DNA of 64,000 nt from Bacteroidota bacterium (GTDB lineage Bacteria > Bacteroidota > Bacteroidia > Bacteroidales > JAGNHN01): assembly GCA_022710185.1 (NCBI GenBank), contig JAKLHK010000004.1, forward strand, positions 101,660-165,659, read 5' to 3'. This document shows positions 43,331-51,680 of this stretch, piece after piece. A program made the translations under genes and the position numbers. Numbering within the stretch: position 1 is the stretch's first letter; each line of letters begins with the position of its first letter. The notes beneath the pieces are model-generated. The model saw nothing but the letters and a program-made list of their open reading frames with translations. It did no database searches and was not told where the DNA came from.

Positions 43331-44111
43331 CGTGCTTATTGAACATAAGTCTCAGCGTGTGTTGCAGCAGGGCATAGCGGGGTTCCTCATAATAGCCTGC
43401 ATAACTGAGCGCATAGGCCAGGGTACACCTTGAATCAGGTCGGCGCCTCCAGGCAAGCTGAAATTCGGCAGAGAACGACCGGGACCAAAAACCAGGGGTA
43501 AGCCCACTGTTCAGGTGCTTCAATGCATGGCCGGGACCCAAATCATAGAAATGCGGTCCCCGCTCGGCTGGCTGGCGCGACACCATATCCAGCAAGGAAA
43601 TGAAGCCTTTACACCTTAGCCGCTCACTGGAGAGGTCCTGATCATACAGGGTACTGATTCCGAGGGATAAGCGCGTGAACCAATAATCAAACCCGGCCTG
43701 CATTTCCGGATAGAGTGCATATTCATAGGTCCCTCGCAGGGCAGGCCCAATCCAGAGGCCTGACAGTATGCCTGAGCCCTCATACCTTAAGGCAAGGTCA
43801 ATGGGCTTGATACTGAAGTTCAAGGCGGGGGCTCCCCGCGAAAAAAGCACCCCGGTGCCCAGATCGAACCCATAGTTAAGCTGCTTCCCCTGCACGTTCC
43901 GCTCCCAGGCGAGGCCGTAGTACAGCATGGGCCCTGTGTATACAAGCCCGTAATTGGCACTTTCCTTAACCTGCCGGGAGCCCATGGAAAGTGAGGAGGT
44001 CTTCTGTGCAAAGGTGATGTTGCAAAGCAACAGCAAAGGGCTTAGCATTAGGATGCCGCACCGGCAGGACAAAGAAAGGGAGCGGAACCGTAGGGAGTGA
44101 ATCCTCATCAC
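43314..44111 (-). CDS. Exported beta-barrel-like protein, unknown function
   Basis: A 265-aa protein with a signal peptide (ILMLSPLLLLCNITFAQ) and a mature part rich in aromatic beta strands (YTGPMLYYGLAWER, FDLGTGVLFSRG, RYEGSGILSGLWIGP), like small outer-membrane barrels of Bacteroidota. No family recognised. It forms an operon with the serine hydrolase downstream (17-nt overlap). Alternative starts within the first residues are possible. Confidence 0.65.
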   Translation of the reverse strand: MMRIHSLRFRSLSLSCRCGILMLSPLLLLCNITFAQKTSSLSMGSRQVKESANYGLVYTGPMLYYGLAWERNVQGKQLNYGFDLGTGVLFSRGAPALNFSIKPIDLALRYEGSGILSGLWIGPALRGTYEYALYPEMQAGFDYWFTRLSLGISTLYDQDLSSERLRCKGFISLLDMVSRQPAERGPHFYDLGPGHALKHLNSGLTPGFWSRSFSAEFQLAWRRRPDSRCTLAYALSYAGYYEEPRYALLQHTLRLMFNKHDDAKP

Positions 44112-44178
44112 TGCAGTATGGGGTGTGAATCCTTCTCCCCAAATGCCAGAGCATGGTTCTCAGGGGATCATTCCAGAC

Positions 44179-44186
44179 CAAAAATA
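44179..44186 (-). promoter_or_regulatory. Bacteroidota -7 box (TATTTTTG)
   Basis: On the minus strand this reads TATTTTTG, 67 nt upstream of the ATG at 44111. Confidence 0.5.
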
Positions 44187-44259
44187 AAGACAATCCTGAT
44201 GATTTCAATGTAGAAGAATGGCCGACCTTCATTTCTGCACCGGAGCACCTCCCCTCCTA

Positions 44260-46596
44260 CTAAAACTCGATGCGGTAGCTCAGGCTGGGCAGGATGATTA
44301 CCTCCTGTTCTTCCTCAATGCGCTGCTCCTTCAGGTTGATGCGGTAGCCATAGAATTCCTCCGCGCCCAGGATATTGACCAGCTGCAGCGACCACACCCC
44401 CGACCAGCGGGCCTGATTGTTGCGGTAGTTGAAGCTGAGGTCGAGGTGCACCGTGCCGGGCTCCTGCTGTGCGAACAGGCGTGCCCCGTCTTCCACGATC
44501 TCCCCGGCCTCCAGGCTGGCCTGGACATCTACCGGGGTGCGCCAGTTGCCTCCCTGGAGGTTCAGCCGGAGGGAAGTGCCCAGCAGGTCCTCGCCCTTGG
44601 GGCCCACGGCCCATTCCCTCCCCGCCAGGAAGTTCAGCACATATCCCTTGTTGAAACGGGTGCTGCGCCAAACCCCGGCCTCATCGCGGTAGCGGGAATC
44701 GAAAAGGGTGCCTGTGAAAAGGAAATGATAGCCCCGGTCCAGGAAACGCTCCAGGGTAAGGTCGAGGCCCTGGTTACGCCCCGTCCCCGTATTGTACAGG
44801 GGTTGGTCGATCATCCATTCCAGTTCGGCGTTGATGAAGGAGTAACCCCCGTCTTTGCTGGCCGGGACCCCATAGAGCCATTGGATGTATGGCTCGGCCA
44901 TGAAGCGCAGTTTGGGAGTGATCCTCAGCTCGTAGCCGGCCACCAGGTGGCGGGCCCGGGTGAGCCCCAGCTTACGGTTGGGCTGTTGGCCTTCGGGATC
45001 GCGAAAAAGGTACACCGGGAGGTGCTCGGCCTGGCTGTGGTGCCCGTAGCCCAGGGAAAAGGCATTCCGGCTGGTGGCAGCCCAGCGGAGGGAGGCCCTG
45101 GGCTCCACAGCCCTGGCCCCGGTGATGCTGAAGCCGTGATGGTGCAGCCCCAGAGCGAGGGTGAGCCTGCGGGTAAGGTCGAGGCGCGATTGGACGAACG
45201 CCTGCCACGACCATCCCTGGCCCCGGTCATCGGCCAGGGTCACCAGGTCCGTCGTTCCGGCCTCGTCCTGAAGAAAATAGCGGTACCCCAGGCGTTCCGC
45301 GCTGACACCGGCCCTCAGGCTGTGCCCGGGACCGGCCTTCAGGTTCCAGCGGGTGCTGAGTATGGCCCTGGAATTGCTGGCCTCGATGCGCTGGACCGGT
45401 TGCAGGACCAACGCTTGATCCAGGCGGTCGAAGTTCCAGCGGATCTCATCCCCGGTCCAGGCCAGGCTGCTCACACTGTAGGCCTTGCTGCCCCAGTTTT
45501 GCCTGAGGGTAAGGCCCGAGGCCGCGAAGCCGTTGACGGTGCCCCCACGCTCCCGGTCGCTGAGGTACTCCCAGCGGGTGGAATCCCTCTCCGCATCAGC
45601 CCCGCTATGATCTGTGGACCCGATGCCCCATAAGGTGAGCACCGCCCTGGGGCCCACCGGCAGGTTGAGCTTGAAGTTCAGGTCCTGGTAACGTATGTTG
45701 CCGGCATTCTCCGGCAACAGGGGCGCCAGAATCCCAAAGGTGGAATAGCGATAATTGATAAGATAGGAGGCGCCCCGCCCCTTACCCAGGGGCCCTTCGG
45801 AGGCCAGGTCGATCCCCAGCACCCCAGCCTGGATGCTGTGTTCATAGCGTTCGCTGTTGCCCGTCCGCATCCGGATGTCGAACACCCCGCTGAGGGCATT
45901 GCCGTACTCGGCCGGGAAGGCACCGGTGAAGAGGTCAGAACTGGCCAGCAGCTGGCTGCTGAGGGCGGTAAAAGCACCGCCCCCCAGCGCGGTGACGTTG
46001 GCAAAGTGATTGGGATTGGGGATGGGTACCCCTTCGAGCATCCACAACAGTCCGCGCGGGGCATTGCCCCGCACGGTGATCCCGTTGCCGCTAAGGTCGC
46101 TGGCCACCCCGGCAAATACCGAGGCCAGACGGGCCGGGTCATCCATGCCCCCTGCATAGTGCCGGGCCTCGTCCACGCCCAGCTGGCGTGCACTGATAAG
46201 CGCCATGGCATTCAGTGCCTCACCCCTGCGGCCCTCCGCCTTCACCTCCACAGCCTCCATAGAAATCACTTCGGCCTTCAGCCTTACCTCCACCACCAGC
46301 TCCCGCGCACTGCTCACAATGAGGTTTTCGATAAGCTGGGGCAGGTAGCCGACGTAACTCACCCTCAGCCCTCGCCTCCCCACTGGAACCTCCGGTAGAC
46401 GAAAGTCGCCATTCACATCAGTGATCGTGCCCTGCAAAGGCTCCGATCCCAGCAATACAACCGTTGCTCCGGGAAGGGGCTGCAAGGTGGACTCGTCAAC
46501 CACACGGCCGCGGACGGTCTGTACCAGGCCCTGGGCAGATGCCACATTGCAAAGGGACCAAAGGAACAACAGGGGAAGAAGGATCAGGGTTCTCAT
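44260..46596 (-). CDS. TonB-dependent receptor
   Basis: A 778-aa outer-membrane receptor. It has a signal peptide (LILLPLLFLWSLCNVASAQG), a carboxypeptidase-D regulatory-like domain at about 28-105 (VRGRVVDESTLQPLPGATV, DVNGDFRLPEVPVG), a plug with GNGITVRGNAPRGLLWMLEG, and a 22-strand-type barrel ending in LSYRIEF with terminal Phe. No SusD partner is adjacent, so the ligand is unknown. The start at 46596 begins at the signal peptide; an upstream in-frame ATG at 46716 adds 40 unlikely residues. Confidence 0.92.
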   Translation of the reverse strand: MRTLILLPLLFLWSLCNVASAQGLVQTVRGRVVDESTLQPLPGATVVLLGSEPLQGTITDVNGDFRLPEVPVGRRGLRVSYVGYLPQLIENLIVSSARELVVEVRLKAEVISMEAVEVKAEGRRGEALNAMALISARQLGVDEARHYAGGMDDPARLASVFAGVASDLSGNGITVRGNAPRGLLWMLEGVPIPNPNHFANVTALGGGAFTALSSQLLASSDLFTGAFPAEYGNALSGVFDIRMRTGNSERYEHSIQAGVLGIDLASEGPLGKGRGASYLINYRYSTFGILAPLLPENAGNIRYQDLNFKLNLPVGPRAVLTLWGIGSTDHSGADAERDSTRWEYLSDRERGGTVNGFAASGLTLRQNWGSKAYSVSSLAWTGDEIRWNFDRLDQALVLQPVQRIEASNSRAILSTRWNLKAGPGHSLRAGVSAERLGYRYFLQDEAGTTDLVTLADDRGQGWSWQAFVQSRLDLTRRLTLALGLHHHGFSITGARAVEPRASLRWAATSRNAFSLGYGHHSQAEHLPVYLFRDPEGQQPNRKLGLTRARHLVAGYELRITPKLRFMAEPYIQWLYGVPASKDGGYSFINAELEWMIDQPLYNTGTGRNQGLDLTLERFLDRGYHFLFTGTLFDSRYRDEAGVWRSTRFNKGYVLNFLAGREWAVGPKGEDLLGTSLRLNLQGGNWRTPVDVQASLEAGEIVEDGARLFAQQEPGTVHLDLSFNYRNNQARWSGVWSLQLVNILGAEEFYGYRINLKEQRIEEEQEVIILPSLSYRIEF

Positions 46597-46816
46597 GTTC
46601 GGGCGTTTCAATGACTGCAAGGACAATTTTCCTCCAGCGGGGTTGCAGATCCGGGCCACCTCAGGTAAACATCTGGAATTGGGATCCATCGCTTCATGAT
46701 ATTCCTGTTCATTCAAGGAACCCTTGACCCGGCCCTTGTTTTTTTGTTAATTAGGACAGGTGGAACACCCTTTATGCAGAAATTTACGGAAGGGGGTACC
46801 CGAATAAGATTGCTTT

Positions 46817-46824
46817 TATATTTG
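46817..46824 (+). promoter_or_regulatory. Bacteroidota -7 box (TATATTTG)
   Basis: TATATTTG is a full consensus match, 28 nt before the ATG at 46853. Confidence 0.6.
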
Positions 46825-46852
46825 CGCCACGATCAAAGCCTTCCAAACCGAA

Positions 46853-47230
46853 ATGACAACGAGTAAACCGAGGATCGTAAAGGACTACGACAGACTGCCG
46901 GAAGATATCATCAACAGGGTGAAGCTCAAGTACCCCGATGGTTTCGTTGACCATCTGGTCTCCTATACCGACAAGGAAGGGAAAAAGGTCAGCGCCCTGC
47001 CTTTCGACACTGACGAGGTATACTATCTTATCCGCATGACAGCCTCCGAAGCGCGCCAGATCATTGAAGACGATGAAGACTACGATGAGGATGGCATGCT
47101 GCGTGACGACTTTGCCGTCGATACCTTCGGGGAAGACGAATCCGATGTGTCGTCGGATGATGAGGACGACTACGACGAGGACGACAACGAGCCCGCAGAA
47201 GAGGAAGGCGGAGAAGAAGAAGAGTTCTGA
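46853..47230 (+). CDS. Conserved acidic Bacteroidota protein
   Basis: A 125-aa protein. Residues 1-75 (KPRIVKDYDRLPEDIINRVK, YPDGFVDHLVSY, GKKVSALPFDTDEVYYLIRM) form a conserved domain that I know only from Bacteroidota, sometimes mislabelled DNA primase. The C-terminal ~50 residues are almost entirely Asp and Glu, probably disordered, and could bind basic partners or divalent cations. Monocistronic, with its own TATATTTG promoter. Function unknown. Confidence 0.75.
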   Translation: MTTSKPRIVKDYDRLPEDIINRVKLKYPDGFVDHLVSYTDKEGKKVSALPFDTDEVYYLIRMTASEARQIIEDDEDYDEDGMLRDDFAVDTFGEDESDVSSDDEDDYDEDDNEPAEEEGGEEEEF

Positions 47231-47245
47231 AAGGGGCCTGTTGCG

Positions 47246-47920
47246 TCAGTAGGGGATCACCCCCACGCTCAACCCGACATTGATCATGCGCAGCCAACGG
47301 ATGCGGCTATCCGCAAGGGTTACCGGGTCCTGGTTGTCCTCGCCTATGATTTCCATCTTGCCTTTGCCAAAGGCAATTCCCGTTGACCATGACGGCGTCA
47401 GGGTGAGATAATCCCAAAGAATGAACGTCTTACCCATGCCCATACTTGCCCCGAACATGCCCGAAGCTGCCACCGCACCGCTTAGGGTATCCGTTACCTG
47501 ATCGGTGGTGTATCGGTAATAGTTCAGCTGAAGCTGGAAATGCATCCCCCGCGGGGCATGCTCTTCCATATAGGCGCGGTAATCCAGGGAAAGCCCTTTG
47601 AGGGTCAGCTCGTTCCAGCCGGAGTGACCGTCCTCGCCCACGTAGACATCAATGTAGTATCCTGTCCGGTAGGACGTTTTGCCGTAGGCGAATTCCAGGC
47701 CAAGGGATTGATCGTTGTCCAGGAGGAAGAGGATACCCGGGGTATGGAGCAGGTCATACTTGAACATCCCCATTTCCTTGCCCTTGTTCTCCACCACCCA
47801 GGCCGGGCAGAGGTTCAGCTCCTCGTACAGGATGAACCGCTTGCCAAGGTATCCGGTCTGCGCGCCGGCGACGGATCCCAGCAGGAGGGCCAGGAACAGG
47901 ATGAGACCACTTTTTTTCAT
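47246..47920 (-). CDS. Exported beta-rich protein, unknown function
   Basis: A 224-aa protein with signal peptide MKKSGLILFLALLLGSVAGAQ. The mature chain alternates aromatic and polar residues (LGLEFAYGKTSYRTGYYIDVYVG, FQLQLNYYRYTT), consistent with a small outer-membrane barrel. It is translationally coupled (ATGA) to the M48 protease upstream, so the two probably act together at the envelope. Confidence 0.65.
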   Translation of the reverse strand: MKKSGLILFLALLLGSVAGAQTGYLGKRFILYEELNLCPAWVVENKGKEMGMFKYDLLHTPGILFLLDNDQSLGLEFAYGKTSYRTGYYIDVYVGEDGHSGWNELTLKGLSLDYRAYMEEHAPRGMHFQLQLNYYRYTTDQVTDTLSGAVAASGMFGASMGMGKTFILWDYLTLTPSWSTGIAFGKGKMEIIGEDNQDPVTLADSRIRWLRMINVGLSVGVIPY

Positions 47921-50124
47921 CGTGAGTTCTGATTTTTTTCGTTGTTCCAGGCGACACTTCTCGATTTAAAAACGTTGCGGTAGAGGAAGTCGCGGAACTG
48001 GTCCTGGCGCATCTTCTCCTGGGAGCTGAACTCACTGCTGCGCACCAGGCGGCCCGTACGGGTGTCCACCATGGCAAACTGAAGGTTCGAACGGTACACG
48101 GGCCAGAATAGGTCAAGCAGGGTGTATGGCAGGTAAAGGGGCTGTACGATGGTCAGGAGCTTGTGGAAAGCAAAACGGGTGTCGATCAGCCGGTACAGGG
48201 ACGAGAACTGCTGCACGGCCATCACAAAGCGGGTGCCGTCGTTCAGGTAACTGCCGGAGAAGAATTGGGAGGAATAGGCGGTCATACCCAGATCCGACTG
48301 CGCCATGACTTCACTGAAAAGCCGCTGGTGCAGCGCATAGCTGTCGTATCCGATACTGCCGTTGGCGAGGGCCTCGGGCAAGAGGGTGTATTCCCCGAAA
48401 CTGGCCCTCACTGCAGTGCGTGCATTGCGGGCGAGCCGGGCACTACAACGCGCATTCAGCACCAGCACCTCGCGCCCCTTCTTCTTCTTCACCAAATAAA
48501 AGGGATGGTCCAGCAGGCCCACATTGAAGGGAACGGCCTTCAGTTCCCGCCGCGCCGGTGTACGCTCGGTATATTCCTGCAGCTGATCGGTCTGGAACTG
48601 CAGGAAATACTTCTGAAAAGTCTTCAGGAAGGCCTCTTCTCTCTTGAGGTCCGCCAGCATAAACCTCCAGTTTTCCCACCCCTGCCGGGGGATGACACGA
48701 TTGGAAATGGCCAGCTTACTGTAGCGGTCCAGACGCTCCGTATCTGCCTTCTCTTCGCTGAGGTAACTGGAGTCCTGGTAGCCAAAATCGGAGAAATCGT
48801 TGATCTTCAACCCCTGCTCTCCAATGAGGTCGTACATCAGGTCGCGGAGGATACGCCCGAGGTAATCGTTGTCCGGGGCCTGGGCACAGGCCCTCCAGGT
48901 TTCGCGCAGGGCCAGGAGGTTAATTTCCTTGACCGATATCTTATGGAAGAAGTGCACGGCGGAATGGATGGCCCCCTGGGCTTCGCCGAGATCAGGAAGG
49001 TTGGAGAGCTGGCCATGGAACCTGCTGCGAGAAATGCCATAGAGGGCGGCGGCGCGGGCCTGGTCCAGGAAGAGGTGAGCGGGATAGTCGCGCTGCAGGA
49101 TGCGCGCATTGTACCAGGCCTCCACATAATCCCCATCCACCAGGAACTGGTTGATGCATTCGAAACGACAGAGATCGCGGATGTAACGGAAGCGGGATTC
49201 GGGCAGGAGGAAAGCGGCGCGGCCTTCCTCGGTTTCCCCGTCCAGCAGGCCCTGGATCACGCGGGCGCGTTCCTCCACATTGGGATGGGTGCTGAGGGTG
49301 TCGGTGTACATCCCTTTGCTTTCAATAGGGTTGAAGTTCCCGATGTAATAACTGTCGGAAAGCCTGAACTCCGGCACTTCGATCTCCTGCCGGGTGAGGG
49401 GGAACTCATCGAAGGGCAGTTCCGCATACTGCAGCATCAGGAAGGCCTTGCGCACCGCATCCACGCTGTACCTCGTCTTCAGGTAATATTGGGTTATCCC
49501 CTTCATATCTGCCTCGAACTCCTGCTCCCGTGAGCGGGAATGATATTCCAGGTAATCGTAGACATACCCGCCCTGGTTCCATTTTCGCTTCAGTCTGTCC
49601 AGGAAAAGGTCCATGCTGTGACATTCCAGATAGTGCACGATCTCATGCGCCATCACCACGGCGATCTCCGCTTCGGAAGTGGTGTTGGCGATCAGCCCCA
49701 GGTTGATGAAAAGGATGCCGCCGGGCATCATGGCTGCATTGACCGCCGTAGAGCGGAAGGCATATACGCTGAGCTCGCGCCGCAGCTCCGGGGCATCGGC
49801 CAGCAAGACGTCGAGCACCTCGGAAAGGTACTGGCTCACCGGGTCGCCGCTGAGCAGTCGGCCGCTCCGGATGATCTGCCGCAGGGCGGCTTCGTTGCCC
49901 CGCGCATAGTCTTTGAGGACCTTGCGTTTGAATGGCTCCCCATCGGGCGATTGGCATTGGGCCAGGCGTTCGGCAGGAAAAGTGCCGGCGATCCGCAACA
50001 GCGAAGGCGGCAGGGTGGGGTCCCCATGCAGAGAGGTGAAAGAGCCCAGGTCCTGAGCGCCGGAGGATGTGATGGCCAGGGACAGCAGGGCCGTTAGCAG
50101 AAAGTTTCGCATCATTGAGCTCAT
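47917..50124 (-). CDS. M48 family zinc metalloprotease, secreted
   Basis: A 735-aa protein. A signal peptide (MMRNFLLTALLSLAITSSGAQ) is followed by an M48 peptidase domain: HEIVH gives the HExxH zinc site near residue 160, and REQEFEAD supplies the third ligand Glu (ExxxD). The remaining ~450 residues show no family that I recognise, well beyond the usual M48 length. It probably degrades or processes periplasmic or outer-membrane proteins, as BepA-type enzymes do. The start could be 50124, 50115 or 50112; the signal peptide is the same. Confidence 0.82.
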   Translation of the reverse strand: MSSMMRNFLLTALLSLAITSSGAQDLGSFTSLHGDPTLPPSLLRIAGTFPAERLAQCQSPDGEPFKRKVLKDYARGNEAALRQIIRSGRLLSGDPVSQYLSEVLDVLLADAPELRRELSVYAFRSTAVNAAMMPGGILFINLGLIANTTSEAEIAVVMAHEIVHYLECHSMDLFLDRLKRKWNQGGYVYDYLEYHSRSREQEFEADMKGITQYYLKTRYSVDAVRKAFLMLQYAELPFDEFPLTRQEIEVPEFRLSDSYYIGNFNPIESKGMYTDTLSTHPNVEERARVIQGLLDGETEEGRAAFLLPESRFRYIRDLCRFECINQFLVDGDYVEAWYNARILQRDYPAHLFLDQARAAALYGISRSRFHGQLSNLPDLGEAQGAIHSAVHFFHKISVKEINLLALRETWRACAQAPDNDYLGRILRDLMYDLIGEQGLKINDFSDFGYQDSSYLSEEKADTERLDRYSKLAISNRVIPRQGWENWRFMLADLKREEAFLKTFQKYFLQFQTDQLQEYTERTPARRELKAVPFNVGLLDHPFYLVKKKKGREVLVLNARCSARLARNARTAVRASFGEYTLLPEALANGSIGYDSYALHQRLFSEVMAQSDLGMTAYSSQFFSGSYLNDGTRFVMAVQQFSSLYRLIDTRFAFHKLLTIVQPLYLPYTLLDLFWPVYRSNLQFAMVDTRTGRLVRSSEFSSQEKMRQDQFRDFLYRNVFKSRSVAWNNEKNQNSR

Positions 50125-50241
50125 GATCCGGTGGTTTGTTGGCGTCGTTCCATTTTCAATAATAAGGAAAATACCTCGGTCCACCCCAAAAATCCATCAT
50201 TAGCAATTCTTCAGAATCTTTCTATAAAACCCATTTCTCCA

Positions 50242-50293
50242 TTATAATTGATTAAATTTGCATTGTCATTTAGGAATTATTCTTTCTAAAGAA
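50242..50293 (+). promoter_or_regulatory. fur/perR-like promoter and candidate operators
   Basis: TAAATTTG at 50253-50260 is a full -7 box. It overlaps an AT-rich dyad (TAAT-TG-ATTA at 50245-50254) that resembles half of a PerR box. A second perfect dyad, TTCTTT-CT-AAAGAA, occupies 50280-50293, between the expected transcription start and the ATG at 50304. Autoregulation is plausible but inferred. Confidence 0.5.
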
Positions 50294-50303
50294 GAACAAC
50301 GCT

Positions 50304-50732
50304 ATGCGAAGTAGTCAACTCCGTGAAAAGCTCTCGGCCAGCGGGCTGAAGATTACGCCCCAGCGCATGGCCGTTCTCGAAGCGGTTCATCGGCTCAAAG
50401 ACCATCCTTCCACGGAGAAGATCATTGCCCACGTGCAGAAAGCACATCCCAACATCGCCGTGGGGACCATATACAAAATCCTGGAGACCTTCACGGACAA
50501 GGGCCTGCTGAGCAAGGTGAAGACCGAGCAGGAGCGCATGCGATACGACGTGGTGACCCAGCGGCACCACCACCTGTACTGCGCCGAAACGGACCGGATT
50601 GAAGACTACATGGATGAAGAACTGAGTGCAATGCTGGAAGAGTATTTCCGCCATAAGGCCATCCCGGGCTTCGAAGTGAAGGACCTGAGGGTGGAGATCA
50701 AAGGACATTTTCTGAAAGAGCAACCTCATTAA
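50304..50732 (+). CDS. Fur/PerR family transcriptional regulator
   Basis: A 142-aa metalloregulator: winged-helix N-terminus (GLKITPQRMAVLEAVHRLKDHPS, VGTIYKILETFTDKGLL) and a metal-binding segment QRHHHLYCAETDRIEDY. The structural-zinc cysteines are missing: the first CxxC is CAET and there is no C-terminal CxxC. The position 38 nt before a peroxiredoxin gene suggests a PerR-like peroxide sensor. Confidence 0.88.
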   Translation: MRSSQLREKLSASGLKITPQRMAVLEAVHRLKDHPSTEKIIAHVQKAHPNIAVGTIYKILETFTDKGLLSKVKTEQERMRYDVVTQRHHHLYCAETDRIEDYMDEELSAMLEEYFRHKAIPGFEVKDLRVEIKGHFLKEQPH

Positions 50733-50769
50733 TAATCACCTTATCAATTAACCTTAACACCACAACACC

Positions 50770-51483
50770 ATGGAAGAGAACATCATGAAAAGCATGCCGA
50801 TGCCGCGCATCGGCGACAAGGCACCGGCTTTCAAGGCCGTCACCACCCAGGGAGAGATCAATTTCCCTCAAGACTACCAGGGCGAATGGGTAATCCTGTT
50901 CAGCCACCCGGCCGACTTCACCCCGGTATGTACCTCGGAGTTCATGACCTTCGCCACCATGGAGGAGCAGTTCGCCCAGGCCAACTGCAAGCTGGTGGGC
51001 CTGAGCGTTGACGGGCTTTACAGCCATATCGCCTGGCTGCGCACCATCAAGGAGAAAATCGAATACAAGGGGATGAAGAACGTGGAAGTGAAGTTCCCCC
51101 TCATCGAGGACATCACCATGGAAGTGGCCAACAAGTACGGCATGATCCAGCCGGGCGAAGCCACCACCAAGGCTGTGCGTGCCGTGTTCTTCATCGACCC
51201 CAAGGGCATCATCCGCACCATCATCTATTATCCGCTGAGCCTCGGACGCAACTTCGATGAGCTCTACCGCGTCCTTATCGCCCTGCAGGCCGCCGATGCC
51301 TTCGGCGTGGCCACGCCTGCCGACTGGCGCCCGGGCGACGACGTCATCGTCCCCCCCGCCGGCTCCTGCGGCACCGCCAAGGACCGCATGGAAGGAAAGG
51401 AGGATATGAAATGCTACGACTGGTTCTTCTGCACCCGGCCTATCGCCAGGGAAAAGGTTTTGGATGCCGTGCTGAAGAAATAA
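50770..51483 (+). CDS. Prx6-type peroxiredoxin
   Basis: A 237-aa peroxiredoxin reducing H2O2 and organic peroxides. The peroxidatic Cys is in DFTPVCTSEF near residue 54. The C-terminal arm has further cysteines (PPAGSCGTAKDR and MKCYDWFFC), as in archaeal-type 2-Cys Prx6 enzymes. Translation probably starts at 50770, although MKSMPMPRIGDKAP at 50785 also fits. It is followed by a strong terminator and is probably controlled by the Fur-like gene upstream. Confidence 0.95.
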   Translation: MEENIMKSMPMPRIGDKAPAFKAVTTQGEINFPQDYQGEWVILFSHPADFTPVCTSEFMTFATMEEQFAQANCKLVGLSVDGLYSHIAWLRTIKEKIEYKGMKNVEVKFPLIEDITMEVANKYGMIQPGEATTKAVRAVFFIDPKGIIRTIIYYPLSLGRNFDELYRVLIALQAADAFGVATPADWRPGDDVIVPPAGSCGTAKDRMEGKEDMKCYDWFFCTRPIAREKVLDAVLKK

Positions 51484-51504
51484 TTGCCACCTGATGCGAT
51501 GTGT

Positions 51505-51528
51505 AAGGCCCCGGAAGGGGCCTTTTTT
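51505..51528 (+). terminator. Rho-independent terminator after peroxiredoxin
   Basis: An 8-bp perfect stem AAGGCCCC / GGGGCCTT with GGAA loop, running into a six-T tract. It is 22 nt after the stop codon. Confidence 0.9.
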
Positions 51529-51577
51529 GATCAATGGAAGGGAAGGAATGGCGTCAGGCCATTTCACAGGGAAGATG

Positions 51578-51585
51578 TACATTTA
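51578..51585 (+). promoter_or_regulatory. Bacteroidota -7 box (TACATTTA)
   Basis: TACATTTA lies 76 nt upstream of the ATG at 51662, downstream of the terminator. Confidence 0.4.
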
Positions 51586-51656
51586 TTCCATAGAACCATA
51601 GTTCCCGCACCGAACGCCTGCCCAAGGACTCACTCAGACCTTCGTATATCGTTCAT

Positions 51657-51680
51657 CGAACATGCGAACATGCGAACATC
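51657..51680. repeat. Octamer repeat CGAACATG x3 spanning a start codon
   Basis: CGAACATG, CGAACATG, CGAACATC in tandem. The first two units each contain an ATG in different frames; the one at 51662 opens the GT39-like gene, the one at 51670 opens a short dead frame. Confidence 0.8.

Noticed and set aside
44218..45633. Plus-strand open frame of 471 aa
   Set aside because: Antisense to the TonB-dependent receptor, with shadow composition rich in Gly, Pro and Ala and no domain.
48163..49533. Plus-strand open frame of 456 aa
   Set aside because: Antisense to the M48 protease gene, which has signal peptide and zinc motif.
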